Assembly: GCF_014192105.1 (NCBI RefSeq)
Contig: NZ_JACHXK010000001.1
Span: 310,001-374,000 of the forward strand
DNA length: 64,000 bases
DNA from: Paenibacillus phyllosphaerae
GTDB lineage: Bacteria; Bacillota; Bacilli; Paenibacillales; Paenibacillaceae
Direction of reading: 5' to 3'
The position numbers and the translations under genes were made by a program. The first letter of the stretch is position 1, and each line of letters begins with the position of its first letter. The notes under the pieces were generated by a model. It was not told the DNA's origin and did not search any database. It worked only from the letters and a program-made list of their open reading frames with translations. This document shows, one piece after another, positions 9,201 through 17,734 of this stretch.

Positions 9201-10842
9201 CCGGAATGAATACCGCGAGTTCTTCTCCCGCATTGCCCGTTGCCGTACCGACAACTTCATCCCCGATCTTCGCGATCGCTTCTACCTTGTGTCCGCTTCC
9301 GTTCTCTACGGCAGGCTTCAGCAGCAGCTTGCCTTGGTTGATGTCGGTAACCATATCCAGCTTCTCGATATGCGCGCTCGCCACCGGCTCGAGCCATACC
9401 GTCTGCCAGATCCCGGAGATCGACGTATACCAGATCCCGCCGAGCTTCTTCACCGTCTGCTTGCCGACCGCTTGGTCAGCGCCGACATCCGTTTGGTCGA
9501 GCACATGCACGATCAGCTCATTCTCGCCGGCAACCAAGTATTCGGTGATGTCAAAATCAAACGACGTGTAGCCGCCCTTATGCTGGCCGACCTGTTGACC
9601 GTTGACATACACGGTCGCGAGATAGTCCACCGCGCCGAAGTTCAGCTTGACCCGCTTCCCGTCCCAGCTCTCCGGAATCGCGAAGCTGCGTTTGTACCAC
9701 ATCAAATCCTCGACGCGGTTAATGCCGGACAGCACGGATTCCGCCGCGAACGGCACAAGGATGTTCTCCTCCAGCGTCTCGCCGGTAGGTACCGCATCGC
9801 CCTGCTCCGCCGCTTCGAACTCCCATTCGCCGTTCAGATTGAGCCAATCCGTACGCTCGAATTGCGGGCGCGGATATTCCGGCAGCACATTGTCCGGATC
9901 GACATCATCCGCCCACGGGGTCATGATCTGGAACTTCGAGTTGTTCACGATGCTGTTCGCGAAGCTCGCGACAGCGCGCCCATCTTCGGTTTGCAGTCCG
10001 CCGTTGCCGTCATAACGGACATGGACGAGCTTCGCATCTTTGCCGTAGACGGCATTGGCGAAGGTCAACTGAATGATCGAGCTGTCGCCTTCTTTGAGCC
10101 CAATCGAAGTAATCGGCCAATCCGTTCCGCTGACCGACAGCTTCAGCGAATCTTTCAGATTAGCCGGCAGCGTACTCAGCTTATAGCCGAACTGAAGATC
10201 CGCCGTCAGTCCGCTCTCGGCAATGACGCCTGATGTTGGACCATCGAAGGAAAAGTTATCCGGGAGATAGAAAGCATCCGCCGGTACGATCTGCTTCGCC
10301 ACGCTCGGACTTTGCCAGCGCAGATACAGGTTCGAGCCGCCGTTGTTCTCGAAATACTCGATCTTGAAGTTATATTTCACGCCGGCTTGCAGCGCGATCG
10401 GCTGGCCGACCTGCTCCTTATCCCAATCGTTCACCCAGTGATCGATAATGAGCTTGTTGTCGACCCACAACCGGAATCCGTTGTCGCCGATCATCGAGAA
10501 GGTGTACGTCTCGGAATGCGTCGGCATAATTTGACCCGTCCAGCGGACATTCACATTGTCGTTCTGTCCTACGAGGGTGCTGAATACCGGCTCGAGCCCG
10601 CTGAAATTGATCTGCGGATCGATCACCGTCGACTTCAAGGTCCCGAAGTTGAAAGCGCTCGGACCGGAACTCGTGTAATAATCCGCCTTCAAGCCATGCA
10701 CGTCGCCGGCTTCCGCTTCCTCCGCCTCCGCTGCCGTTTCTGCCGCATAACTGAAAGGTGTCTGATAGGCATGTATGAACGTGATGAGCATGGTTAGGAC
10801 CAGCAGTCTGGCGATTCTGGCCATGTTCACTTGCAATGCCAT
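6247..10842 (-). CDS. Secreted multidomain GH2 glycoside hydrolase with PA14, FIVAR, cohesin-like and dockerin-like modules
   Basis: This 1531-residue exported enzyme has a signal peptide (1-34) and a PA14 carbohydrate-binding domain (about 50-192). A GH2 sugar-binding, immunoglobulin-like and TIM-barrel set follows (about 320-890), with acid/base Glu716 in VWTVFNEGWGQ and nucleophile Glu782 in VLGEYGG. Next come a FIVAR-like helical segment, a LamG/DUF1349-like beta domain with AGLFIWANEDNYVRFG, a cohesin-like domain with IHYDPSQLSFE, two FIVAR repeats, and a degenerate dockerin-like end (VSIRDLSIMAANY and TISIRSLSAVARMIL). The activity is likely beta-galactosidase or beta-glucuronidase type, acting outside the cell on a polysaccharide. 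GGAGGA lies 8 bases before the ATG. Specificity is not readable from the sequence. Confidence 0.9.
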   Translation of the reverse strand: MALQVNMARIARLLVLTMLITFIHAYQTPFSYAAETAAEAEEAEAGDVHGLKADYYTSSGPSAFNFGTLKSTVIDPQINFSGLEPVFSTLVGQNDNVNVRWTGQIMPTHSETYTFSMIGDNGFRLWVDNKLIIDHWVNDWDKEQVGQPIALQAGVKYNFKIEYFENNGGSNLYLRWQSPSVAKQIVPADAFYLPDNFSFDGPTSGVIAESGLTADLQFGYKLSTLPANLKDSLKLSVSGTDWPITSIGLKEGDSSIIQLTFANAVYGKDAKLVHVRYDGNGGLQTEDGRAVASFANSIVNNSKFQIMTPWADDVDPDNVLPEYPRPQFERTDWLNLNGEWEFEAAEQGDAVPTGETLEENILVPFAAESVLSGINRVEDLMWYKRSFAIPESWDGKRVKLNFGAVDYLATVYVNGQQVGQHKGGYTSFDFDITEYLVAGENELIVHVLDQTDVGADQAVGKQTVKKLGGIWYTSISGIWQTVWLEPVASAHIEKLDMVTDINQGKLLLKPAVENGSGHKVEAIAKIGDEVVGTATGNAGEELAVFIPDAHLWSPDDPFLYDLEVRLVDGASKVVDEVDSYFGMREIKVGDVDGKKRILLNGEFVFQMGPLDQGYYPDGLYTAPTEEALKFDIETVKRLDMNMIRKHIKVEPARWYYWADKLGVLVWQDMPSLEDRQGNQGRDISQATKDQWMKEYMEMIDQLRSVPSIVVWTVFNEGWGQFDWGGQQTRDAVNRVKAYDPTRVINNASGWQDSGAGDLIDYHSYPGPNTPVPTASRAAVLGEYGGLGLHVPGHEWSPLVFSYQLMESKEQLTERYIQYIEQLKQFKNNQGLSAAVYTQITDVEYEINGLLSYDRKVEKMDFDAVAQAHRELIGNASKTDLATALTAARGQEASIKVGSKPGQYAQAVANAFNAIIASAQEVYDSASPTSKAIQSAINQLQEGRAQLFASVNDPIAAGAQVDSFDAAQLDAAWSIYRKDDTKWSLSENPGSLTLTTLAGDSYENANGIKNVFLKDAPEGDFSITFKVTAPINKNHQQAGLFIWANEDNYVRFGHVWDTVGSTGKSLETAYEKSGKYGKAANMQPHPGYDTAYLKLNKVGNTFTSYYWNGTAWVQAADPLQVELGSELKVGLYAIAATDGTSIPAKFDYFAVAPISSDPSATLSGTESASVGGAVDIELGAANVKSPFTTIDTIIHYDPSQLSFETVASEQDGKTTYALAEGAFSELRGGLRVVGTAVKPDEGSIRVIMASEGTANEVAQDGSLLQLHGTVKAGAEAGTATVTLSRFDVSKDGDETSYDTSAELQINVAAADKTALTAAIAEAQALHDAASEGSQPGEYPAGAKATLQAAINSAISVRDNAGATAEQVAAAITALAQAVDTFRDSVNPANPADKTALSAAIDAAQAKLAKAVEGTKLGQYEAGAKAALQTAIDAAIAVKNRANASQSSVDQATAALGEAVQQFLTRFISLIEGQTKVSIRDLSIMAANYRITSEDAGWEQLQAADIFDEGTISIRSLSAVARMILDDWSGSVE

Positions 10843-11064
10843 TGCGTTGTTCCTCCTTTAATGGATGTAGCCCGTCTTTCATTCGTCGTTCTAGAATACG
10901 CTTACATAACGCCGCGCTTACGGCCGCTCCACGCCTCCCCTCTCCCGCTTCATATCTTCCATTCTAAGGAATTCGCCTAGCTATGTATTTGAGATATAAT
11001 GGCTTTTTGTATAAAATCCCGTCAAAGTTATGCCCTTATGAGCGGCATATTCGCGGCGGAACAA

Positions 11065-11392
11065 AAAGGGCTTCTCCCTTCAGAACCCCTTGATTTCACC
11101 TCCCCCACCCCTCCATCGGAGGGGATGCAAGGGCCACAGCCCTCTGCACACCCGAAATCGGCCTGGTACGTTACGCGGCCATCTTCGATGTTTCCTTTCG
11201 ACGTTAGCCCGCTTTTGTCCCTATGGTTTGCTTGCAAGTCCAGTAGAACTTGCAGCATTCCAGTAAGTGGGACAAAGCTCTATGTTCGAGCTTCGTCCAC
11301 GACGGTTTACCTTGGAGAGCAGACCTCTATTACATGCGTTTATGCATACTTCCCGCTATCCCTCGCTAAAGTCCGCTCGCGCGGACAAGCTT
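11065..11392 (+). repeat. Structured intergenic repeat R1, copy B
   Basis: It has the same plan as copies A and C but diverged sequence. Hairpins are AAGGG/CCCTT (11066-11080), CCCTCC/GGAGGG and GGGC/GCCC. The conserved ACGCGGCCATCTTCGATG block follows, then GCTTTTGTCC (11211-11220) paired with GGACAAAGC (11270-11278). That stem encloses a new hairpin TGCAAGT/ACTTGCA (11233-11239 with 11248-11254). AAGCTC/GAGCTT and terminal GTCCGC-tcgc-GCGGAC (11371-11386) complete it. It lacks the GAGTTTTC/GGAAAACTC module of A and C. The element accounts for about half of the 688-bp gap between the GH2 and PNPOx genes; I see nothing else in 10843-11064 beyond the GH2 leader. Confidence 0.85.
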
Positions 11393-11444
11393 TACGATGA
11401 TCCACAGATCACTTCAGTGCATAATTTCCTAAACGCTGAATAAC

Positions 11445-11472
11445 AAAAAGACGCAGCCTTCGCAGCTGCGCC
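11445..11472 (-). terminator. Terminator of the PNPOx-family gene
   Basis: On the minus strand GGCGCAGC pairs with GCTGCGTC, including one G-U, followed by TTTTTG. Repeat R1 copy B lies about 50 bp beyond it. Confidence 0.85.
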
Positions 11473-11530
11473 TCTCCTCTTATTAAGCTCATCCCGAGCG
11501 TTCCTGATATACGAGCCTTCGGCCAAGGGT

Positions 11531-12121
11531 TTATTCTTTAGCCTGGTAACCGTTCAGCTTCAAATGCGCCTTGAACATATCCATCGTCGACGGATGCTCC
11601 TGCGGCCACGTTTGCGAATCCCATATTCCCGCTTGCTTGAACGCGCGCGGACAATGGATGAAACATTCCTCGACCTCGACGATGACGACGATGCCGGTTG
11701 TTTTGCCGCTCAGCCCGAGCTGCTCCAGCAGCGCTTCATTCTTGCTCAATCCGGCGCGGCCGTTAATCCGCAGCACCTCATTGAGCCCCGGGATCGTAAA
11801 CATCATGCCGACTTGCGGATGCTCGATAATGTTGAGCAGCGAATCCAGTCTGCGGTTGCCCGGCCGGTCAGCGAAGGCCAGCGTCCGTTCATTCAATACT
11901 TTCACGAAACCCGGCGCATCCCCGCGCGGCGACACGTCCGCCCGGCCCGAATCAGCGGAGGTGCCGAGGAAGAAGAGCGGGGATTTCGCTATAAAGTCCG
12001 CAATATGCGAGTCAATCTGATGGACCGTCTTCATAACGACCGCTTCATGCGGTTGATCGATCATCGCGCGGATCTCTTCCGCTGACGTAATTCTATCTGT
12101 TGCCCATAACGTATCCGACAT
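11531..12121 (-). CDS. Pyridoxamine 5'-phosphate oxidase family FMN-binding-fold protein (MSMEG_1061-like)
   Basis: This 196-residue protein has a split-barrel fold. Typical segments are HIADFIAKSPLFFLGTSADSGRADVSPRGDAPGFV, TLAFADRPGNRRLDSLLNIIEHPQVGMMFTIPG and VLRINGRAGLS, followed by CFIHCPRAFKQAGIW near the end. This pattern fits a PNPOx-like subgroup of small FMN-dependent or F420-related oxidoreductases rather than true PdxH. The substrate is unknown. It is a single gene with its own terminator, followed by structured repeat R1 copy B. Confidence 0.85.
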   Translation of the reverse strand: MSDTLWATDRITSAEEIRAMIDQPHEAVVMKTVHQIDSHIADFIAKSPLFFLGTSADSGRADVSPRGDAPGFVKVLNERTLAFADRPGNRRLDSLLNIIEHPQVGMMFTIPGLNEVLRINGRAGLSKNEALLEQLGLSGKTTGIVVIVEVEECFIHCPRAFKQAGIWDSQTWPQEHPSTMDMFKAHLKLNGYQAKE

Positions 12122-12246
12122 GATTACACCGTCCTATATTTAAACATACTGCCTCAATTGTAAGCCAAGATTGTCCTATTAATCAAATACGCGTTAGGCA
12201 TGTCATCGGATTATCGCCTGCACGTAGACGAATGCTAGCGTAACCT

Positions 12247-12873
12247 CTATAGGCCGACCGCTTCGCGCCAAGCTTTCGCGATAAGCGATTGTCCTGCTGC
12301 CGTCGGATGAACGCCGTCTCCTGCCCAGTATGCCGGATCGACCTTGGCGCTGGCAGCCGCGAACAGTCCGTCGAGCGGCACGTAGGCTGTCTTGAATTCG
12401 CGGGACAGCTCCCGAACCGCTTGAATCTTCGGATCCAGATCTTCCCGCCATCCCTTCCGGTCTGCCGGTACCGGCAGCACGAACGGTTCGATCAGCACCA
12501 GCCGCGCATCCAGGCGGTCAAGCGTCCGCGTAATCAATTGGCGGTAGCCCTCATAGAACTGCTCCGCGGAAGTCGGATCGTTGCTGTCATACCGTCTCCA
12601 TGTATCGTTAATTCCGATATAGATCGATACGAGCGTCGGCGACAATGCCAGGCAATCCTTCTCCCATCGCTGCTGCAGATCGACGACGCGATTGCCGCTA
12701 ATACCGCGATTCAGGAATGTCAGCCCAAGCTCAGGATACTCACGTCCAAGCTCTGCTGCGAGCAGATAAGGGTAACCCATGCCCAAATGGGAGGGATCCC
12801 CATGATTACGCCAACAATCCGTAATGCTGTCTCCCTGGAATAGAATGACGTCTTTCGGTTGCAACACGCTCAT
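12247..12873 (-). CDS. SGNH/GDSL-family hydrolase
   Basis: All SGNH blocks are present: block I FQGDSITD with the nucleophilic Ser, block II NRGISGNRV, block III YIGINDTW and block V GDGVHPT with the catalytic Asp and His. Such enzymes are carbohydrate esterases or lipases; a deacetylase acting on substituted oligosaccharides would fit the neighbouring GH43/ABC cluster, but this is inference. A reading from 12930 is possible. I chose the ATG at 12873 because GGGGAG precedes it and SGNH proteins of this type begin close to the GDS block (208 residues). There is no signal peptide, so it is probably cytoplasmic. Confidence 0.88.
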   Translation of the reverse strand: MSVLQPKDVILFQGDSITDCWRNHGDPSHLGMGYPYLLAAELGREYPELGLTFLNRGISGNRVVDLQQRWEKDCLALSPTLVSIYIGINDTWRRYDSNDPTSAEQFYEGYRQLITRTLDRLDARLVLIEPFVLPVPADRKGWREDLDPKIQAVRELSREFKTAYVPLDGLFAAASAKVDPAYWAGDGVHPTAAGQSLIAKAWREAVGL

Positions 12874-13034
12874 TTTCAATTTCTCCCCTCGCCGGTTCGT
12901 TGTGAGAATAGGTACTGTAAGCGAATTCATATGTCTCTCTCACGTTACCAGACTCTTGCCAGCAAATAAAGATGCTCATTTAGCGAGATTCTCATGCTAC
13001 AATTGGCGATCTACCTCCATCGGCCGGCAGCGAA

Positions 13035-13064
13035 CAAAAAATCCCCCCTGAAACCAGGAGGGAT
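13035..13064 (-). terminator. Terminator after the MalG-type permease gene
   Basis: On the minus strand ATCCCTCCTG pairs with CAGGGGGGAT (one U-G), followed by TTTTTT. It separates the permease gene from the SGNH gene, so the latter probably has its own promoter or depends on read-through. Confidence 0.88.
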
Positions 13065-13077
13065 AGCTGCTTGTACA

Positions 13078-13917
13078 TTAACCTTTGACACCCGAGATCG
13101 CGACCGATTCGATGATCTGCTTCTGGAAGATGATGAAGACGATCAACATCGGCAAGAGGGCGATAACCGAAGCCGCCATGATGAGCGGATAGTCGGTCTG
13201 AATGGCGTACATCGCATTGAAGTTCGCAATGACGAGCTGGAGCGTTTGTTTCTCTGGCGAAGTCAGGTAGATAATCGGCGCCAGATAGTCGTTCCAGATG
13301 CCCATGAACCACAGGATGAACTGTGCCGCGATGGCCGGCTTGATGAGCGGGAAGATAATCCGGCCGTAGATGCCGAAATAGGACGTTCCGTCGATCTTAG
13401 CCGCTTCGATGATCGCGTCCGGTACGCTCGACAAGTATTGGCGCAGGAAGAAGATCATAACGATGTTGCCGAACAGGCCTGGCACGATCAGCGGCTTCAG
13501 CGTATCGATCCAGCCGAGCTCGGAGAACATCATGAACTGCGGGATCATAACCGATGGATACGGAATCATCAGGGACGACAGCAAGAACAGGAAGATGACG
13601 TTCTTGCCTGGAATCCGCAGCTTCGCGAACGCAAAAGCGGCCAGCGAAGAAGTGAACGTCCCGACGATCGTGACGGAAACCGCGATGATGACGCTGTTCT
13701 CGATACCTTGAAGCAATGGACCCGCTTCCCAAATCTCTTTATACTTGCCCCACACGAATGGATCCGGGATCCACTTCGGCGGAAGCGCAAAGACTGACAT
13801 TTTATCCTTCACGGAAGTCGAGACCATCCACAAGAGCGGAGCGATCATGACGATTGCGCCGATGGCCAGGATAATGAAAATGATGATATCCCCGATTCGT
13901 TTGTTGCGTGTGTACAT
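13078..13917 (-). CDS. Carbohydrate ABC transporter permease, MalG type
   Basis: This 279-residue membrane protein has about six helices and the CUT1 permease EAA loop (DAIIEAAKIDGTSYFGIYGRIIFPLIKPA), the contact site for the ATPase. It follows the MalF-type permease by 15 bp. No ATP-binding gene is present; CUT1 systems of this group usually share a general MsmX-type ATPase encoded elsewhere. Together with the lipoprotein and GH43 genes it probably imports arabinose- or xylose-containing oligosaccharides. Confidence 0.92.
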   Translation of the reverse strand: MYTRNKRIGDIIIFIILAIGAIVMIAPLLWMVSTSVKDKMSVFALPPKWIPDPFVWGKYKEIWEAGPLLQGIENSVIIAVSVTIVGTFTSSLAAFAFAKLRIPGKNVIFLFLLSSLMIPYPSVMIPQFMMFSELGWIDTLKPLIVPGLFGNIVMIFFLRQYLSSVPDAIIEAAKIDGTSYFGIYGRIIFPLIKPAIAAQFILWFMGIWNDYLAPIIYLTSPEKQTLQLVIANFNAMYAIQTDYPLIMAASVIALLPMLIVFIIFQKQIIESVAISGVKG

Positions 13918-13932
13918 GGTTTTCGCTCCTTT

Positions 13933-14817
13933 CTATGCGTTATCGCTCGACTTATCCAGTCTGAATTGAATCAAGGTGACGATGAAAATGAATAAGCCAA
14001 GGACGACCGACATCGCCGAAGCGTAACCCATTTGGAAGTTGCCGAACGCTTTCTGCCAGATGTAGAAGACGACAGAAGCGGAGCTGTATTCCGGACCGCC
14101 TGTAGAAGTCATGATGTTGATCTCGGTAAAGATCTGCGAGCCGCCGATAATGTTCGTGACGACGAGGAAGAACGTTACGGGTCTAACCATCGGCCATGTA
14201 ATGTTCCAGAAGGCTTGCCAGCTGTTCGCTCCGTCCAGCTCTGCCGCTTCGTAGTAATCCTTCGGCACGCTCTGAATGGCGGCCAAGTACAAGAGCATCG
14301 TGTAGCCGAGGCCTTTCCAAATCGCCATCAACATGATTGCCGGTTTAACCGTATATTTATCGGCGAGCCAGTTCGGACCTTCGATGCCGAACAGATCGAG
14401 GAACTGGTTCACCAAGCCGTAGTCACCGTTATAAGCCCACTGCCACAGAATCGAGATTGCGGCGAGGGACGAAATGACCGGAATGTAATAAATAACGCGG
14501 AATGCCGTCGTTCCCCAAATTCCGCGGTTGAGGCCCAAGGCCAGAAGCAAGGCGAGAATGAGACCGATCGGAATGCCGATCATCATGAACAGCGTGTTGA
14601 ACATCGCTTTGTAGAACAATTCGTCCTGGAATAATTCGGTGTAGTTCTCCAGACCGATCCAGTTCATCTGGCCAAGACCGTCCATATCGGTAAAAGAGCT
14701 GTATACCGAGTAAAGCGTCGGGAATAAGCCGAAGATGAGGAATCCAAGAACAGGCGCCAAAATAAACAGATAACCATAATATTTCTCTTTGCGGTACAGA
14801 TTGGACTTCGTCTCCAT
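13933..14817 (-). CDS. Carbohydrate ABC transporter permease, MalF type
   Basis: This 294-residue permease starts METKSNLYRKEKYYGYLFILAPVLGFLIF, a typical CUT1 MalF-like first helix. It carries the EAA loop PKDYYEAAELDGANSWQAFWNITWPMVRPV, which touches the ATPase. It lies 130 bp downstream of the substrate-binding lipoprotein gene, with a strong hairpin in that gap, and directly upstream of the MalG-type gene. It belongs with these in one uptake system. Confidence 0.92.
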   Translation of the reverse strand: METKSNLYRKEKYYGYLFILAPVLGFLIFGLFPTLYSVYSSFTDMDGLGQMNWIGLENYTELFQDELFYKAMFNTLFMMIGIPIGLILALLLALGLNRGIWGTTAFRVIYYIPVISSLAAISILWQWAYNGDYGLVNQFLDLFGIEGPNWLADKYTVKPAIMLMAIWKGLGYTMLLYLAAIQSVPKDYYEAAELDGANSWQAFWNITWPMVRPVTFFLVVTNIIGGSQIFTEINIMTSTGGPEYSSASVVFYIWQKAFGNFQMGYASAMSVVLGLFIFIVTLIQFRLDKSSDNA

Positions 14818-14847
14818 AAGTCACCCCTGATCTTTTGCGAAACCGGC

Positions 14848-14883
14848 GATGATGCCAGCCCTCTCCTATGGGCTAGCATCATC
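14848..14883 (-). promoter_or_regulatory. Intercistronic stem-loop between binding-protein and permease genes
   Basis: GATGATGCCAGCCC pairs with GGGCTAGCATCATC with one mismatch and a short loop, but no T run follows on the minus strand. Such a structure commonly stabilises the 3' end of the binding-protein mRNA and raises its level over the permeases. This role is inferred from position. Confidence 0.65.
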
Positions 14884-14946
14884 TTCCGTTTCATCAGCTA
14901 TATATCTCGTTCATTATTATAATGAAGTGCTTGATCTTGCCTGATC

Positions 14947-16362
14947 TTACTTCTTGGATTTCTCTTCTGCTTCATTCGCTTTATCGAGCAGCTTCTGCAT
15001 CTTAGGCTGTTCGGATTTCACGTATTCGGCAGCTGTAACTTTACCGTCGAGTACTGGCTGGATGTCCGTGAAGAACAGGTTGTACCATTCAGCGTTGTAC
15101 GTACGCTCGCCTGGCAGGGAACGGCCGTAGTCGTTAACAATATCAAGGAACTCTTGCTTGTTAGCAGGCTTCGTCGCAGTATCAGCAGCCCATGTAGCAG
15201 CCATGTCTTTCAGGTTCGGAATTTGAACCTTCGCGTCTACCAGCATTTGCATGCCTTCTTGGGAAGCCGTAAGGTACGTTACAAGCTCAGCAGCTTCTTG
15301 CGGGAATTTCGTGTTATTGGATACGCCGATACCGAGCGAGCCAACCCAAGTCGCTGTTTTGCCAGTGGAACCTACAGGATAAGGAATTAGGTCATAGTCG
15401 AACGGAAGCTTCTCGTAAGTCGGCATATCCCATGGTCCTACAGGGAAGAAGGCAAGCTCGCCTTTCATCCAACGTTGGTACGTATCGAGCGTTTGCGCAT
15501 CTTCGATCGAAGGCGTGATTTTGTGAACGTTCTGCATGTCAGCGAAGTATTGCAGCGCTTCTGCGAATTTCGGATCGTCGATCGTTACTTTCGTGCCTGT
15601 CTCATCGATCCAGTCCGCACCGTTAGACCATACGAACGATTGAAGTGACCAGTTTACGTTGAAGCCCGTGCCGTATTGATCAGCTTTGCCATCGCCGTTC
15701 GTATCTTGCGTCAGCTTCTTGTTGACTTCGATGAACTCATCGAATGTGTAAGGCTTGTCTTTGTCCGGAAGCGGAATTCCTGCTTTCTCGAACATCGTTT
15801 TGTTGTAGCCGAGCGCGAATGGACCCAAGTCCTTCGGCAAGCCGTACAGTTGGCCTTGGCCGACGACTTGTCCGTCATAACGATACAGGTTTACGCCTTT
15901 GTCCCATACTTGCGTAATGTCGACATTCGAATTGCCTTCAACATATTGCGTGATATCCATCAGTACGCCGCTATTCACGTAAGCGCGAAGGTCGCCGTAG
16001 TTGTAATAGAATACGTCAGGCACTTTCTTACCTGTAATAGCCGCTTTCAGCTTCGTTGCGTACTGATCGGCCGCCGTTACGACGATCTTAACGTCTACGC
16101 CCGGGTGGTCAGCTTCGAACTTCTCGACTACTTTCGTATATGCTTTCTGCTCATCCGTTCCGCCGCGGAACATGAACGTCAGTTCTTTCTTCTCTACTTT
16201 ACCGCTGTTGCTTGCGCCGCTGTTGCTTGCGCCGCTCTCTGCTGCATTGCCGCCGTTGCTAGCTGCGTTGCCGCCTTCGTTGTTGCTGCCACAGCCAGAC
16301 AGAACGAGAACAGATGCCATTGTAACTGCTGCGATTGAAAGTAAGCCTTTCCGTTTTTCCAC
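14947..16362 (-). CDS. Extracellular sugar-binding lipoprotein of the ABC transporter (CUT1 family)
   Basis: The 471-residue protein has a type II signal peptide with lipobox LSGC (about residues 24-27 of the chosen start), a Ser/Asn/Gly-rich linker, then a family 1 solute-binding domain with [35 protein letters not shown]. It is anchored outside the membrane and delivers sugar to the MalF/MalG-type permeases. The start is a GTG at 16362 preceded by GGAGGGG at 7-base spacing; an upstream in-frame TTG at 16377 is less likely. The 310-bp leader holds a promoter with an internal catabolite-repression-like site. Confidence 0.92.
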   Translation of the reverse strand: MEKRKGLLSIAAVTMASVLVLSGCGSNNEGGNAASNGGNAAESGASNSGASNSGKVEKKELTFMFRGGTDEQKAYTKVVEKFEADHPGVDVKIVVTAADQYATKLKAAITGKKVPDVFYYNYGDLRAYVNSGVLMDITQYVEGNSNVDITQVWDKGVNLYRYDGQVVGQGQLYGLPKDLGPFALGYNKTMFEKAGIPLPDKDKPYTFDEFIEVNKKLTQDTNGDGKADQYGTGFNVNWSLQSFVWSNGADWIDETGTKVTIDDPKFAEALQYFADMQNVHKITPSIEDAQTLDTYQRWMKGELAFFPVGPWDMPTYEKLPFDYDLIPYPVGSTGKTATWVGSLGIGVSNNTKFPQEAAELVTYLTASQEGMQMLVDAKVQIPNLKDMAATWAADTATKPANKQEFLDIVNDYGRSLPGERTYNAEWYNLFFTDIQPVLDGKVTAAEYVKSEQPKMQKLLDKANEAEEKSKK

Positions 16363-16553
16363 TTGGAACCCCTCCAATTTATATATAGAAGTGCTTGCGC
16401 AGTCGTGTAAGCCTTCTCAAACGAACACGCAGCTGGTGAAACCGTATTCAATCTTGCTTGTCGGATCTAATCATTCCATCTGGATTATTCTTGGCTGCGA
16501 TAATGATTAGTTGTTTTGTTAACGTTAATGCGTTTTCGTTACATTTAGATTAA

Positions 16554-16575
16554 TATAGAGCGCTTTCAAAGTCAA
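16554..16575 (-). promoter_or_regulatory. Promoter -35 and cre-like site for the binding-protein gene
   Basis: On the minus strand TTGACT (16575-16570) is followed immediately by TTGAAAGCGCTCTATA (16569-16554), one mismatch from the CcpA cre consensus WTGNAANCGNWNNCWW, in the position of a promoter spacer; the -10 (TATATT or TAATCT) is weak. CcpA bound here would block RNA polymerase. A perfect palindrome TTAACGTTAA (16519-16528) further down is a candidate LacI-type operator. Nothing else recognisable lies in the 310-bp gap 16363-16672. Confidence 0.6.
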
Positions 16576-16672
16576 TATTTTCTTTCACACTGCTAAAAGC
16601 GAGTGTGAAAGATGAAAATACGTCTATAATATTCACAATTACATTAACAATAAGGTTATCGTTTTGTTCAAC

Positions 16673-17653
16673 CTAAATCAGGTTTTTACCATCTGGAAGC
16701 GGCTCGCCGAAGTTAGGCGTACCGTCCGGATTCCACCCGAAGAGCTGAACTCTCGCATGGCGGTTCGGATCGTACAACGGGTCGCCGACGATTTCTTTGT
16801 AGCTGCGCGCATGGAACACGATAACATCACGGCCGTCTTCCGTAACGGTAAAGCTATTATGGCCCGGTCCGTATTGGCTGTTCGCCTCATTCGTCGTGAA
16901 TACCGGCACCTCGGATTTGATCCAGGAAGTCGGATCGAGAAGATCGGAAGTCTCCGCCGCCCAAATAATGCCCATGCAGTAATTATAATCGGTAGCACTA
17001 GCAGAATACGTGATGAAAATCTTGCCATTTCGTTTGAGCACGGCTGCGCCTTCATTAACAAGGAAGCCAATCTTCTCCCACTCGTACTCTGGCGTCGTAA
17101 TCATAACTTGACGGTTGATATCGATCGTCCATGGATTAATCATCGGAGCGATATAGAGATTGGAGTTTCCTTTAATAGAAGGATCTTTCTGCGCCCATAC
17201 CAGATAGCGCGTTCCTTCGTGCTCGAACGAAGTTGCGTCAAGCGCGAACGATTCCCATTTCGTTACGATCTGGCCCTTCTCCACCCATTGTCCTTCGAGC
17301 GGATTAGCCGATTCGTTCTCCAATACGAACATCCGGTGATCGAACAAACCTTCATTCGTCTCCGCCGTCCAGGCTGCAGCAAAGTAAATATACCATTTGC
17401 CATCTACGTAATGGATTTCCGGCGCCCAGATGTTCGCGCTCATCTTGCCGCTCTCATGCTTGCGCCATGCAACTACCGGCTCGGCATCCGTCAGACCCGC
17501 CAGCGTCTCGGAGCGTCTAACCTCAATGCGGTCATACTCGGGAACAGAACCTGTAAAGTAATAAAATCCATCGCTATGCCGATAAATCCAAGGATCAGCA
17601 CGCTGCTCAATAAGAGGATTCGAGATCTCTCTTGCTGCTGAAATGTTCGACAT
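16673..17653 (-). CDS. Glycoside hydrolase family 43 (arabinofuranosidase/xylosidase type)
   Basis: This 326-residue five-bladed beta-propeller has the GH43 marks: IEQRADPWIYRH with the catalytic base Asp20, NIWAPEIHYVDGKWYIYFAA, ALDATSFEHEG with the pKa-modulating Asp, and FLVNEGAAVLKRNGK with the likely acid Glu. No signal peptide is visible, so it probably acts on imported oligosaccharides. I chose the ATG at 17653 (MSNISAA) with GGATGGTGA before it; the longer frame from 17734 would include promoter DNA. It is the first gene of the minus-strand sugar cluster that continues with the binding protein and permeases. Confidence 0.92.
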   Translation of the reverse strand: MSNISAAREISNPLIEQRADPWIYRHSDGFYYFTGSVPEYDRIEVRRSETLAGLTDAEPVVAWRKHESGKMSANIWAPEIHYVDGKWYIYFAAAWTAETNEGLFDHRMFVLENESANPLEGQWVEKGQIVTKWESFALDATSFEHEGTRYLVWAQKDPSIKGNSNLYIAPMINPWTIDINRQVMITTPEYEWEKIGFLVNEGAAVLKRNGKIFITYSASATDYNYCMGIIWAAETSDLLDPTSWIKSEVPVFTTNEANSQYGPGHNSFTVTEDGRDVIVFHARSYKEIVGDPLYDPNRHARVQLFGWNPDGTPNFGEPLPDGKNLI

Positions 17654-17675
17654 TTCTTCACCATCCTGATTTGCG

Positions 17676-17734
17676 TTAATAAGCAAGTTAATCGTTTGTG
17701 TTTTTATTATATTTGCAGGTTTGATGTAAATCAA
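17676..17734 (-). promoter_or_regulatory. Promoter of the GH43 gene with possible operator
   Basis: On the minus strand TTGATT (17734-17729) and TATAAT (17711-17706) are separated by 17 bases, a good SigA promoter. Just downstream, 17676-17696 is an imperfect inverted repeat with the pattern CGnTTAA...TTAAnCG, a possible site for a sugar-responsive repressor. The rest of the 391-bp gap 17654-18044 is AT-rich; it contains ATCATTAATAATATCATTAA-like sequence and the LytTR promoter. Confidence 0.72.

Noticed and set aside
6343-10233. Plus-strand frames of 554 and 558 residues opposite the GH2 gene
   Set aside because: They are antisense shadows with very Arg-rich composition; the GH2 gene has full domains and a ribosome site.
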